A DNA stretch of 64,000 nucleotides from the NCBI RefSeq assembly GCF_000715075.1, contig NC_134101.1, positions 140,630,237 to 140,694,236 of the forward strand, written 5' to 3'. Origin of the DNA: Nicotiana tabacum. Its lineage: Eukaryota > Streptophyta > Magnoliopsida > Solanales > Solanaceae. The position numbers and the translations under genes are program-made. The notes under the pieces are model-generated. The model was not told the DNA's origin, ran no database searches, and saw only the letters and a program-made list of their open reading frames with translations. Below, piece after piece: positions 35,340 to 47,486 of this stretch (its first letter is position 1; every line of letters starts with the position of its first letter).

Positions 35340-37617
35340 TGTGAGGGCTCGTGAAAATTTCCACTCCAAACCCAAATCGCGTATCGCCAAATTAGGGTCA
35401 GGTATGCGGATCGCATAGTCATCGCAAAGTGAATCAGTGTATTGGTCAAATTTGAGGTCAAATATGCGGTCAATTATGCGATCGCATAACCGATATGAAG
35501 ACCACATAGGCGCCGCATAATTCCCTTGGGATTTTGTAAGGGGCAGTTCTGCAGTGCATTATGCGACCGCAGAACGGGTATGCAGACCGCATTTCTGCCA
35601 TATACCCAGGCAGTATGGTCAGGTTTTGGGAAGCATTTTTGCAGTCCATTATGCGGGCCGCATGTCAACTTTGCGATCGTAGATCCGACTCGGGGCTCCT
35701 ATTTTCTAATTTTTAAAACCCGACCCCATCCTATTAAAAATACCCCAACTGACCATTTTCTATTATTTTTCATGACCCGGAGAGAGAGAGATGGAGTTCT
35801 ATAGTGAGGAGGAGTAATCTCCATCAAGCCCTCTCTAAATCCTTGTCCCAAATCCTTGAAGATTGTCAATTGAAGCTACTAGGTCTTCAACCTAAGAGGT
35901 AAGAACTGTACCCTCCTCAATAATTTTAAAATTTCGGTTAAAGTAGGCAATTAGCAAATGGGTACATGGGTATAAGGCTAGTAATCTTGCATTCATAGGA
36001 GATAATGTGATATGGGGAGGATGAAAACTAAAAAGAAATCAATTGGGGTATAAAATGATAGAAATTTATCTCAAAAAGGACCTAAGATCACAATGCACTT
36101 TTAGTGTTTGATAATATGCTCAAAGAAGCTAGAATCTCAATCTCATCTCTAATTCTCGGTTCAATTTCTAATTCTTATACAATAGATCGAAGTGCTAATG
36201 GTTCTGGAATTTGGTAAGGATTGAGGAAAGCTATATTGAGGTATGTATGGCTAAAACCCCATCTTTTAGAAATTGAGCTCTAATAGTGCTTGTGTAAATG
36301 TGGTAAGATAGAAAGTTGGGTTCTTGCATTGATTGATACTTTACATGAATTGGTGTTGTAACCTTGTATGCGGGAAGGAGGTGTCTCAATATGATCAATG
36401 TGCTATCTTGATAACTTAAAAAGGAGAAAAAGATATGGATTATATCTTGAAATGCTTAGACCTTAAATTTGAGATTGAAGCTGCATATGTTGTGTTATCC
36501 ATGTGAAGTCTTATCTATGTTTACAATCCTAAGTGCTCTTGTGTACCCATGTTTTCCTAAATTGCAAATCTACTATTGATATTGCGAATGATGTGAGATA
36601 TGGCCTAGTGCCAAACATATGTTGTGATAACTGTGGCCCCAAGTGCCTATGAAACTATTTATAGGAAACAAAGGTTGATATGAGATGAGTGATGCGAAAT
36701 GGAAACGCCTTGGTAAGGCGGCCTAGCCGACCGGGCCATGATCGGATGCCATGATATATACACGTGGTGGAAATGCATTGATAAGTGAAACTGGAAAGCG
36801 TGAATGAAATAATGGTAATGTCTCCGGGTGACGGCCTAGCCAATCGGGCCGTGATCGGACTCCGCTCAAAGAAGTGGTGGCAAAGTGGATAATGATGCAA
36901 CAGTGTGGGAGGCTCCAATCTAATATTTCTGAAACTATGAACATCTTGTGAACCTCCTTATATTGTTGACATGGTGCTTATTTGAACTTTGTTGTCTTTA
37001 TGATTTCCTCTTTGTTATTTTTTTAAAGTTCTTTCTAACTAGATGGTGTTTAGTTATACATACTAGTACTATTCCAGGGTACTAACATCCCTTTTGCCGG
37101 GGCGCTACATTTTTAAATGAATATAGGTGGCTCTGTAGTGGATAGTGCCGATCATGTGTAGTAGAGCATCCTCTTCTCAAAGTCTTGGTGAGCCCCTTCT
37201 TCCTTCAAGGGGTTTATGTGTACACCTTTCGTTATTGATATCCATTTTGAGGTATAGCCGGGGCCTTGTTGCCGGCATTGTTATCATTGTCTTTTGTATC
37301 CTTAGAGGCTCCGTAGACATTGTGTAGGTTATGTATGGGTATTGGATAGGTCAATGAACCATGTTGTAACCTTGTACTCTTGCTTTCTTCTAAACTATAA
37401 CTGTATGGAATCTTGGAAGCCTTAACCACGATTTAAATGTTGTGATTTAAAATGAACTAACAATGTAGAACATTCTATCTTTCCTCGTCGGAATAAATGT
37501 ATGAAATCATGGTTTTCTTATTCATATTGAGTTGGGTAGGTAGTGTTTGATAAGGCTTGCTTAGTTGGGTTTACTCGATTGAGCATCAGTCGCGTCTCCC
37601 GAGGTTGGGGCGTGACA
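35340..37617 (+). repeat. Chromovirus 5' LTR
   Basis: Starts TGTGAGGGCTCGTGAAAATT, ends GGTTGGGGCGTGACA, about 2.28 kb. From 35385 to 35690 it carries repeated dyads such as TATGCGGATCGCATA and GCATTATGCGACCGCA. The 110-bp spaced pair GGCCTAGCCGACCGGGCC (36720) and GGCCTAGCCAATCGGGCC (36831) lies centrally. No gene. Confidence 0.75.
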
Positions 37618-37621
37618 AACT

Positions 37622-37633
37622 TGGTATTAGAGT
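37622..37633 (+). other. Primer-binding site, initiator-Met type, mutated
   Basis: TGGTATTAGAGT differs from TGGTATCAGAGC at two positions, and lies 4 bases after the LTR end. Confidence 0.75.
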
Positions 37634-37825
37634 CTAAGGTTTTGATGTTTCCTAGGATGTCTCGAAGCCGTGCCTAGTAGAGTCCTTCTTATCGGTGTGT
37701 AGTCGACCACATCTATAAGTTGGAGGCTACTTGGGCATTTAGGAATAACACCCTTCTTTGATATTCTGGATCGTGCGGTGAAACAGTTCCCTCCCTAATC
37801 AGTGCATTGTTCTATCTTTCAGTAA

Positions 37826-38093
37826 ATGGCACCTAATAAGAAAGCGAGGATTGGCTAAGAAGCCAATGCTACCTCAGGAGTGGTTGATGATTCACTGTTT
37901 GATGCTGCGGGTGAGGGTAGTCACCCTACTATTACTCTGCCTGATTCTTCTATTCTAGAGCAGACTATCCTAGTTCCTACACCTGTGGAGGGTACCACTA
38001 TCCCTCCCGTTGATACTTCAGTCCTGCCTCCAGCCCCAGCTTCCAGTTTTGGTATTTCTGATGGGGATCTTATGGGAGCTATTCTATTCAGAT
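37826..38093 (+). pseudogene. Chromovirus gag N-terminal stump
   Basis: The ATG at 37826 follows a chromovirus leader. It reads MAPNKKARIG, a TAA stop, then a Pro/Thr/Val-rich stretch (VPTPVEGTTIPPVD) up to 38093, where it meets the LTR of the next element mid-sentence. The basic start then proline-rich linker is usual for Tekay gag N-termini. Everything downstream is gone. Confidence 0.6.
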
Positions 38094-39400
38094 GAGTATC
38101 TATACGTTGGTGTCGAGCATGACCGTGAGTCTTAAATTAAAACTTGTTGTATTCTTGAATGACACTATGGTTGCAATAGTAAGTAAATACGTGGTATTGA
38201 GCAAAGACATAGTTTATTTTCGTGGAAGTTACTTATGAGTTAGAAATGGTGATAATTGAGATGATTAGGAGTTGAGTTGAGATTGGTTATAGCTGATTCT
38301 CCCTTCTCGAGACATATATACTTGTATTGTTGAGTTCCCTTGTCGGGATAGTATAATTTATGGTTAATTCCTTGTCGGGACTGTTTTTATGATCATTGTA
38401 AGCTGTATATTTGGAACGGGTTGCGCGCCGTAATATTTTTATTATTATATATATTGGATCGGGTTGCATACCGCAACAGATATTATATTGGATTGAGTTG
38501 CACGCCGCAACAAATATTATATTGAACCGAGTTACAAGCCACAACAGACATTATGTTGGATCGGGTTGCACTCAACAACAATTATTATATTGGATCGGGT
38601 TGCACGCCGCAACAACTATATATATGTGGATCGGGTTGCACGCCGCAACAGTGTTAAATGATAAGGGATTGGGTTGCGCGCCGCAACAATAGTGTTATTG
38701 TACTACTATAGATACTGTACTGTTCTTTCATATCTCTATTTGGTTTCTGCAAGGTTGATTTGTTTCCTCGAAGCATGCACCCCCTCCCCTTTTAAACTGT
38801 GTATTACTTGTTTATTTTCCGTCATATATTATATAACTGCACAGGTTTATCTGGAGTCTGGTTCTAGCCTCGTCACTACCTCGCCGGGGTTAGGCCAGAC
38901 ACTTACCAGCATATGGGGTTGGTTGTGCTGATGCTACACTCTGCACTTATGTGCAGATATCAGAGCAGCATTTTGTCAGCAACAGTAGCTCGGGAGCAAG
39001 CCTCCAGTCCCCGAGACACCGAGGTAGCCTTGCAGACATCCGCCGGCCCGACGTATCCTCTATATTATATTTTGTTCTGTTATCTCATGTATTCGAGACA
39101 AACAATGTTATATTTCCTTCAAACAGTTGTATTTAGTATTTTTAGTAGTCCGTTGATGCTATGACACTAGGTTCTGGTTAGAAGCTTGTGTTGGTTTAGA
39201 GATATTTTGGTTTTACATTTACTTATGACTTCCACTGAATTTCATATTTCCCTGTTATTTATCTGCTTGTTCCTTGTTAATATAAATGGGTAAGAAGATT
39301 TAAAATAAAAGAGTTAATAGTTTCAAAGTTCATGGCTTGCCTAGCTTCAACGAGTATGCGCCATCACGACTCCCGAGGGTGGGAATTACGGGTCGTGACA
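38094..39400 (+). repeat. 5' LTR of the Tekay-like element, 5'-truncated
   Basis: Matches 46318-47486 from GAGTATCTATACGTTGGTGT to GGTCGTGACA. It has an 8-unit minisatellite and about 80 bases (38853-38932) that the 3' LTR lacks. The join at 38093/38094 is abrupt, with the preceding chromovirus gag still in frame. Confidence 0.88.
38410..38692 (+). repeat. LTR minisatellite with GTTGC...GCAAC dyad, 8 units
   Basis: Core GGTTGCRCGCCGCAACA, alternating with a TTATATTGGATCG spacer, unit about 35-40 bp. Five units keep both arms perfect; the others have one to three changes. Confidence 0.88.
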
Positions 39401-39415
39401 TGTTGTTCTTAGAGC
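39401..39415 (+). other. Degenerate primer-binding site
   Basis: TGTTGTTCTTAGAGC occupies the place of the initiator-Met site. Only the TTG and AGAGC parts remain recognisable. Confidence 0.55.
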
Positions 39416-39597
39416 TTTAGGTTACATAGGTCTCACAATTCATGGACAAGCTTAGTAGAGTCTGAGGGATCAGTACAGACACGTCTGTATTTTTTCCCAA
39501 GAGGTTACGGAGTTAGGTAAACTTCACATTTGTTCTTTCTTGTCGTGTGGTTTTGTTTCTCAAATGCTAATTGAATTTCTACTAAGTTCTTTCGCAG

Positions 39598-41110
39598 ATG
39601 GCGAGAACACGCACTTCCTCATCTACCGCTCAGCAGCTTGAACCCTAAGTAGAAGCTCCCACGAGGGGCAGAGGGCAAGGCCGAGGCCGTGCTAGAGGCT
39701 GAGGTAGGGGCAGAGCTCAGCCCCGAGCAGCAGCACTAGTGGTGGAGCCTCATGTTGATTTTGACGAGGCGGTTCCAGCCCCAGCAGTTCCTGTGGGCCC
39801 AGTTCAGGTCCTAGAGGGGTTTATTGCTACCCTAGTTCTTCAGGTTGCTCCGGTCCGATTACTGGACCACATGGAGAGTGTCACCCAAGCAGGTTTGCTT
39901 CCTGTAGCACCAGCCGTCTTTCAGGCTGGAGGAGGGGCTCGGACTTCTGCAACTCGCTCTCCGGAGTAGGTAGCTCCTCAGATTCAGACTCCAGTGGTTC
40001 AACTAGTTGGAGTAGTTCAATCGGGTGTAGTAGCTCAGACCGGCGATGGAGCAGCTATGCCTGCCGATGCTTTGTGGAGGCTGGATAACTTCACCAAGCT
40101 CTTCAGTTCTACTTTCAGCGGTGCATCTACTAAGGATCTCAGGATTATCTAGACAGTTGCCACGAGGTTCTCAGGAACATGGGTATTGTTGAGACCAATG
40201 GGGTCGATTTTGCCAAATTTTGCTTGTCTAGATCCGCCAAGACATGGTGGAGGGATTATTGCTTAGCTAGACCAGTCGGTTCGCCATCCTTGACTTGGGA
40301 GCAGTTCACACAACTATTTCTGGAGACGTTTCTCCCCATTACTCAGAAAGAGGCCTATTAGAGGCAATTTGAGCACCTCCAGTAGGGTTCCATGACGGTT
40401 ACCTAGTATGAGACCAGGTTCATCGACTTATCTCGCCATGCTCTTGTCATACTTCCTACCGAGCGAGAGAGGGTTAGGAGGTTTATTGACGGCCTTATTC
40501 AGCCTATTTGTCTTCAGATGGCTAGGGAGGCTGGGAGTGAGATCACTTTTCAGGAGGCGGCCAATGTGGCCCGCAGAGTTGAGATGGTTCTGTCGTAGGG
40601 AGGTGGTCATGGGTCGGTTAAGAGGCCTTGGCATTCAGGTAGATTCAGTGATGCCTCGTCTGGAGGCAGATATTCATATGGTAGAGGCCATCCCCCAGGC
40701 CCTTTCAGTCAGCCCTTCAAGCTTCTCATGGTGCTCCAGGTGGTCGTGGTTCTTGCATGCAGTATTCTGATCAGTAGCCATACAGTGCACCACCAGCTCC
40801 AATCAGTGCACTGCCGCTCCAGAGTTTTCGGGGTGGTTATTCAGGTCGCCAGGGTCAGTCTTAGTTTCGTCAGCCACAACATTCAGGTGGATGTTATGAA
40901 TGTGGTGAGTATGGTCATATCCGGAGCGCTTGTCCGAGGTTGGTGGGTACTTAGTCGTAGCAGCAGGGTTCCCGTGCTATGATTCAGGCACTAGATGTTC
41001 CACAGACTGCCCAGCCAGCTAGAGGCGGGGGTAGAGGTGCTAGAGGTGGAGGTAGTGGATTCAGAGGTGGAGCTCAGACCGCCAGAGGTGGAGGCTAGCC
41101 AGCTGCAGGC
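39598..41110 (+). pseudogene. Chromovirus gag
   Basis: The ATG at 39598 (MARTRTSSSTAQQLEP) is preceded by TTTCGCAG. An RGR-rich segment follows (RGRGQGRGRARG near 39664), a proline/valine-rich linker, then the capsid core in a second frame: SAKTWWRDYCLARPVG near 40220, LTWEQFTQLFLETF, and in a later frame RFIDLSRHALVILPTERERV. A CCHC zinc knuckle (C-x2-C-x4-H-x4-C) lies at 40892-40933 (CYECGEYGHIRSAC). The protein packages element RNA. Stops near 39647, 39712, 39967, 40150 and 40359 and frame changes break it. Most stops sit where Gln, Arg or Trp would be expected. Confidence 0.85.
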
Positions 41111-41149
41111 CATCCCAGAGAGGTAGTCCAGAGTGGTGAGGCCCAACCC

Positions 41150-43031
41150 CGATGTTATGCTCTTCCAACCAGGCCCGAGGCTGAGGCTTCAGATGCGGTG
41201 ATCACAGGTACTATTCTGGTTTGTAATAGAGATGCTTCAGTGTTATTTGACCCAGGGTCTACATATTCGTATGTGTCATCTTATTTCGCACCGTATCTGG
41301 TTATGCCTAGTGAATCACTGAGTGTCCTTGTTTATGTCTCTACACCAATGGGTGATTCTATCATGGTTGATCGAGTCCATCATTTTTATATTGTGGTGAT
41401 TGGGGGTCTTGAGACTCGTGTAGATTTGTTGCTTTTAGACATGGTTGACTTCGATGTTATATTGGGGATGGACTGGTTATCACCTTACCATGCTATCTTA
41501 GACTGTCATGCCAAGACTATGACCTTAGCTTTACCGGGTATGCCTCGTTTGGAGTGGAGAGGGACTCCTGGTCATTCTACCCGTAGTGTTATCTCTTATG
41601 CGAAGGCTCAGCGTATGGCCGAGAAGGGGTGTTTGGCCTATTTGGCTTATGTTCGTGATTCCAGTGTTGTGGTCCCATCTATTGATTCTGTTCTCGTTGT
41701 TCGTGAGTATCCTGAGGTTTTCCATTTAGACCTGCCGAGGATGCCACCCGATAAAGATATCGACTTCTGCATTGATTTGGCTCCGGGCACTCTGCCTATT
41801 TCTATCCCGACGTATCGCATGGTCCCGCCAGAGTTGAAAGAATTAAAGGAGGAATTGCAAGACTTACTTAAGAAGGATTTCATTAGACCTAGTGTTTTGT
41901 CGTGGGGTGCGCCAGTGTTGTTTGTTAAATAAAAGGATGGTTCGATGAGAATGTGCATTGATTACTAGCAGTTGAACAAGGTTACAATCAAGAATAAGTA
42001 TCCCCTACCGAGGATTGATGATTTGTTCGTTCAGCTTCAAGGTGCCGAGGTATTTTCAAAGATTGACTTGAGATCTGGCTACCCTCAGTTAAGGATTAGG
42101 GCATCCAATGTCCCTAAGACAGCTTTTCGCACTTGGTATGGGCATTATGAGTTCTTGGTTATGTCATTTGGGCTGACCAATGCCCCAGCAACTTTTATGG
42201 ATTTGATGAACCGAGTTTTCAGGTCTTACATGGACTCGTTCATGATAGTCTTCATTGATGATATTCTGATATATTCCCGCAGCCAGGAGGAGCACGAGTA
42301 GCATCTCAGAGTGGTTCTCCAGACTCTGAAGGATAGTCAGTTATACGCTAAGTTCTCGAAGTGTGAGTTTTGGTTGAGTTTAGTTGCATTCCTGGGTCAT
42401 GTTGTATTACTAGAGGGTATTCAGGTTGATCCAAAGAAGATTGAGGCAGTCAAGAACTGGCCTAGACCAGTATCAGCTATAGAGATTCAGAGTTTCTTAG
42501 GATTGGCAGGCTACTATCGGAGGTTCGTGGAGAGGTTCTCATCTATCGCAGCCCCGATGACCAGGTTGACCCAGAAGGGTGCCTGTTCATATGGTTGGAC
42601 GAGTGTGAGGTGAGATTTCAGAAGCTCAAGACAGCTCTGACTACGGCACCAGTGTTGGTTTTGCCCACAGGTTCAAGGCCTTATACAGTTTATTGTGATG
42701 TTTCCCATATTGGGCTTGGTGCAGTGTTGATACAGGATGGCAAGGTCATTGCCTATGCATCGAGGCAGTTGAAGATTCATGAAAAGAACTATCCAGTCCA
42801 TGATTTAGAGTTGGCATCCATTGTCACGCATTGAAGATTTGGAGGCATAATCTCTATGGCGTGGCATGTGAGGTGTTCACTGATCATAAGAGTCTTCAGT
42901 ATTTGTTCAAGCAAAAGGAGTTGAATTTGAGGCAGATAAGGTGGTTGGAGTTGTTGAAGGATTATGATATCACCATATTATATCATCCGGGAAAGGCCAA
43001 TGTGGTGGCCAATGCTTTGAGTAGGAAGTTA
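41150..43031 (+). pseudogene. Chromovirus protease, reverse transcriptase and RNase H
   Basis: Protease: VLFDPGSTYSYVSSYF near 41241 (active D-P-G-S) and DVILGMDWLSPYHAILDCH near 41450. RT: FCIDLAPGTLPIS near 41765, a TAA at 41930 and TAG at 41969, then [19 protein letters not shown] and the catalytic [10 protein letters not shown] near 42250. RNase H: YTVYCDVSHIGLGAVL near 42684 and [14 protein letters not shown] near 42870, with Asp, Glu and Asp positions readable. Frameshifts near 42590 and 42830 and a TAG at 42298 split it. It follows gag directly, as expected when one polyprotein is made. Confidence 0.9.
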
Positions 43032-44643
43032 GCCAGTATGGGCAGTCTTGCTTATATTCTGGTCGGTGAGAGGCCGCTTGCTTTGGATGTTCAGGCGTTG
43101 GCCAATCGGTTAGTGAGGTTGGATATTTCTGAGCCTAGTCCTGTATTAGCTTGCACGGTCGCTCGTTCTTCATTACTGGAGCATATCCGTGATTGGCAGA
43201 ATGAAGATCCCCATTTGTGTATCCTTAGAGACGCGGTGCAGCGTGGAGGTGACAAGCAGGTTACCTTAGATGATAATAGAGTTTTGAGATTGCAGAGTCG
43301 AGTTTGTGTTCCTAATGTGGATGGGCTTTGAGAGTTGATCTTAGAGGAGGCCTATAGCTCCCGGTACTCTATTCATCCAGGCGCCGCAAAGATGTATCAG
43401 GATTTGCGGCAACATTATTGGTGGCGTAGAATGAAGAAGGATGTAGTTGCATATGTGGCTCGGTGTTTGAATTGCCAGCAGGTTAAGTATAAGCATCAGA
43501 GGCTTGGTGGATTGTTTCAGAGGATTGAGCATCCCGAGTGGAAGTGGGAGCAGATCACTATGGATTTCGTTGTTGGGCTCCCGCAGACTTGAGGAAATTC
43601 GACGCGGTATGGGTCATTGTTGATAGGCTGACCAAGTCAGCACATTTCATTCCTATGGCAGTATCCTATTCATCCAAGAGGTTAGCTGAGATCTATATCC
43701 AGGAGATTATTCGTCTTCATGGTGTGCCCGTGTCTGTCATTTCGAACCGAGGTACGAAGTTTACCTCGCATTTTTGGAGGGCAGTTCAGCGAGGGTTGGA
43801 CACTCAGATTGAGTTGAGTACAACATTTCACCCTCAGACGGACGGGCAATCCGAGCGGACTATTCCGATTTTGGAGGATATGCTTCGAGCTTGTGTTATT
43901 GACTTTGGAGGTTCGTGGGATCAGTTCTTTCCTTTAGCAGAGTTTTCCTACAACAACAGCTACCAGTCGAGTATCCAAATTGCTCCTTATGAGGCTTTAT
44001 ATGGTAGGCGGTGTCGATCTCCGCTTGGATGGTTTGAGTCGGGGGAGGCTCGGTTGGTGGGTACAGATTTGGTTCAGGAAGCCTTGGACAAGGTTAGGAT
44101 CATTCATGATAGGCTTCGTACAGCTCAGTCCAGGCAAAAGAGTTATACAGACGCAAGGTTTGAGATGTGGCTTTTATGGTTGGTGAGCAGGTATTGCTCT
44201 GAATGTCACCTATGAAGGGCGTGATGAGATTTGGGAAGAAGGGCAAGCTTAGCCCTAGGTTCATCTGTCCGTTTGAGATTCTTGATCAAGTGGGAGAGGT
44301 GGCTTATAGACTTGCATTGCCGCCGAGCTTATCAGTGCATCCAGTGTTTCATGTGTCCATGCTTCTGAAGTATCACGACGATCCATCCCAAGTGTTAGAT
44401 TTCAGCACTGTCCAGTTGGAAAAGGACTTGTCATATGAGGAGGAGTCGGTAGCTACTCTAGACCGGCAGGTTCGTCAGTTGATATCGAAGAGTCTTCCTT
44501 CTGTTCGTGTTCAGTAGAGAGGTCAGCCTCCTGAGGCATCAACCTGGGAGTCCGAGTCTGATATGCGGAGCCGTTATCCTCATCTTTTCCCTGACTCAGG
44601 TACTTCCTTCTTCTGTCCGTTCGAGGACGAACGGTTGTTTTAG
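43032..44643 (+). pseudogene. Chromovirus integrase with chromodomain
   Basis: HHCC zinc module near 43372-43490 (SIHPGAAKMYQDLRQHYWW, then CLNCQQVK). Core: first Asp in DAVWVIVDRLTKSAHFIP, the second catalytic Asp replaced by Asn at 43745-43747 (VISNRGTKF), and Glu in QTDGQSERT near 43850. The GPY/F-type region ([20 protein letters not shown]) is near 44245. The C-terminal chromodomain ([20 protein letters not shown], then a TAG at 44516 replacing the expected Trp, then RGQPPEASTWESES) targets integration to chromatin in this lineage. Frameshifts near 43587 and 44190 and a TGA at 43329 also break it. Confidence 0.9.
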
Positions 44644-44653
44644 AGGTGGAGAA

Positions 44654-47486
44654 TGTGATGACCCTTTGCTTTTAATTGAGTTTTGTGTCCTAGACGGCCT
44701 TGAAAACCTCATTTGTCATCACCTCGATTTGTGTGCGCAGTCCGGACGCATAGCCGGAAAGCTTAAATATGAAAATCTATGAAAAAATGCTATGTTTTGA
44801 GTATAAAAGTAGTAAATTTGACTTCGGTCAACATTTTGGGTAAATAGACCCGGACCTGAAAATAAGGGACTTGGGCGTATGTCCGGAATCAAATTATGAG
44901 GTCCCAAGACCGAGAAATGAATTTTTAAGTAAAATTGTTTTCTGAAAATGTTTAAGGAAATTTGAAATGAAATCTAATTAGAAAGCGATGGTATCGGGTC
45001 CGTATTTTGGTTCTGGCGCCCGATACAGGTCTTATAAATGGTTTAAGTCATTCCTGTAAAATTTGGTTAAACAAACGGACGTCGTTTGACGTGATTCGGA
45101 CTTGAATTGCTAAATTAGATACTTGATGAAGTTTGAGAAAAGTTCTTGATTTTGAGGTTTAATTCATTGTTTTTGAGGTTATTTTGGTAATTTGATCGCA
45201 CGGATAAGTTTGTATGATGTTGTTGAGTTAGTATGTATGTTTGGTTAGGAGCCTCAAGGTCTCAGGTGTGTTTTGAATGTGTTTCGGAAGGTTTCGGACT
45301 TAAGAAAAATTGCAGAAAAAACTGTTCAGGAGTTCTGGTATTTCCTTCTTCGCGTTCGCGGGATGGACCTCGCGAACACGATGTGTAATTTGTTGTTGAA
45401 GGAATTTCCTTCTACGCGAATTCGTAGCCCAAGTTGCGAATGCGAGGAAGTGGGGGGCTATACCTTCGCGAACGCGGTCCTGGCCACGCGAACGCGAAGG
45501 CCAAATGGGCTTGGGCAGGTGGAGGGGTAGTTACCTTACGCGAACACGACCCGTTAGACGCGAACGCGAGGGCTCGAGAACCTAAACCTTCGCCAACGCG
45601 AGCCCGTTAACGCGAACGCAATGGCTTAACTAGCTTGACCCATCGTGTACGCGAAGGGTCTTTCGCGATCGCGTAGAGTAAAATCACCCAGTTAAATTTT
45701 AAAATTTCAGAACAGTAGCCTTACGTGATTTCATAAAATTTTCATAAACCCCTTCTTCTCCAAAGCTCTTAGGCGGTTTTTGGAGCAATCCTTCACCATA
45801 ATCTCTTGGGTAAGTAGTTTTTAACTTGTTTTCTTCCATTTTCATCAACATCTATTGGATTTCTAGGACTAAAACATGTGATTAAGGGTAGAAATTAGGA
45901 ATTTGGGTAGAGTTAGGGCTTTTTGATTAATTGCGATTTAGACCTCGTTTTGGGATCGAATTCTAGAAATAATTATATATTTGGGCTCGTGGGTGAATGG
46001 TTGATTTGATTTTTGTCCGAACGTTGTGTTTTGACCAAGCGGGCCCAGGGTCGATTTTTGGGTTTTTGGGAAGAATGATAGGAAAGCTATAATTAGGCAT
46101 TTGATTCGAACTGTTTAGCATTTATTGATGTTATGAATTCATTTATGTATAGATACAATTGTTTGGAGCCGAATTCAAAAGGAAAGGCGGTAAATTAGGA
46201 TTGAGTTGGCCTTGGAAGTTTGAGGTAAGTGTTTGGTATAACCTTAGCTTGAGGGATTAGGAGTTGAGTCATTTTGCTACTTGTTTCTTGTTGAGTACGA
46301 CGTATAGGCATGGTGACGAGTATCTATACGTTGGTGTCGAGCATGACCGTGAGTTTTATATTTATACTTGTTGTATTCTTGAATGACACTATGGTTGCAA
46401 TAGTGAGTAAATCCGTAGTATTGAGGAAAGACATAGTTTAGTTTCGTGGAAGTTACTTATGAGTTAGAAATGGTGATAATTGAGATGATTAGGAGTTGAG
46501 TTGAGATTAGTTATAGCTAATTCTCCCTTCCCGGGACGTATATACTTGTATTGTTGAGTTCCCTTGCCGGGATAGTGAAATTTGTGGTTAATCCCTTGCC
46601 GGGACTGTTGTTATGATCACTGTAAGTTGTATATTTAGAACAGGTTGCGCGCCGCAACATTTTTTTTATTATATATATATATGGATCGGGTTGCACGCTG
46701 CAACAGATATTATATTGGATCGGGTTGTACGCCGCAACAATTATATATACTGGATCAGGTTGCAGGCCGTAATAGCTATATATATATGGATCGGGTTGCA
46801 CGCCGCAACAGTGTTAAATGATAAGGGATTGGGTTGCGCGCCGCAACAGTAGTGTTATTGTACTGCTGTAGTTACTGTACTGTTCTTTCATATCTCTATT
46901 TGGTTTCTGCAAGGTTGATTTGTTTCCTCGAAGCATGCACCCCCTCCCCTTTTAAACTGTTTATTACTTGTTTATTTTCCTCCATATATTATATAACTGC
47001 ACAGGTTTATCTATTATGCTACACTCTGTACTTATGTGCAGATACCGGAGCAGCATTTGGTCAACAACAGTAGCTCGGGAGCAAGCCTTCAGTCCCCCGA
47101 GACACCGAGGTTGCCTTGCAGGCATCCGCCGGCCCGTCGTCTCCTCTATCTTATATTTTGTTCTGTTATCTCATGCATTCGAGACAAACAATGTTATATT
47201 TCCTTCAAACAGTTGTATTTAGTATTCTTAGTAGTCCGTAAATGTTGTGACACCAGGTTCTGGTTAGAAGCATGTGTTGGTTTCGAGATATTTTGGTTTT
47301 ATATTTACTTATGACTTCCGCTGAATTTCATATTTCGCTGTTATTTATCTGCTTCTTCCTTGTTAATATAAATGGGTAAGAAGATTTAAAATAAAAGAGT
47401 TAATGGTTTCAAAGTTCATGGCTTGCCTAGCTTCAACAAGTAAGCGCCATCACGACTCCCGAGGGTGGGAATTCTGGGTCGTGACA
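44654..47486 (+). repeat. 3' LTR of the Tekay-like element
   Basis: A purine tract TAGAGGTGGAGAA (44641-44653) precedes TGTGATGACCC. It ends GGTCGTGACA at 47486; 2833 bp. From 45340 to 45690 it has about a dozen CGCGAACGCG-like dyads. A 6-unit GTTGC...GCAAC minisatellite lies at about 46626-46852. It is about 80 bases shorter than the 5' LTR near 47012. Confidence 0.9.
46626..46852 (+). repeat. LTR minisatellite, 6 units
   Basis: Same GGTTGCRCGCCGCAACA unit as at 38410-38692 but with two fewer copies, so the array changed in number after the LTRs formed. Confidence 0.88.

Larger units (their letters stand above)
38094..47486 (+). mobile_element. Tekay/Del-like chromovirus with gag-pol and chromodomain
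   Basis: Truncated 5' LTR (38094-39400), primer site, gag with CCHC knuckle, PR, RT, RNase H, integrase, chromodomain, purine tract, and a full 3' LTR (44654-47486). The domain order without a second RNase H and the chromodomain tail place it in the chromoviruses. The left LTR lacks its first 1.66 kb, so the target duplication cannot be verified (right flank CTCGA). Multiple stops and frameshifts show it is not autonomous. Confidence 0.9.

Noticed and set aside
36655..36944. Overlapping minus-strand frames
   Set aside because: They lie inside a chromovirus LTR and cover its GGCCTAGCC repeats.
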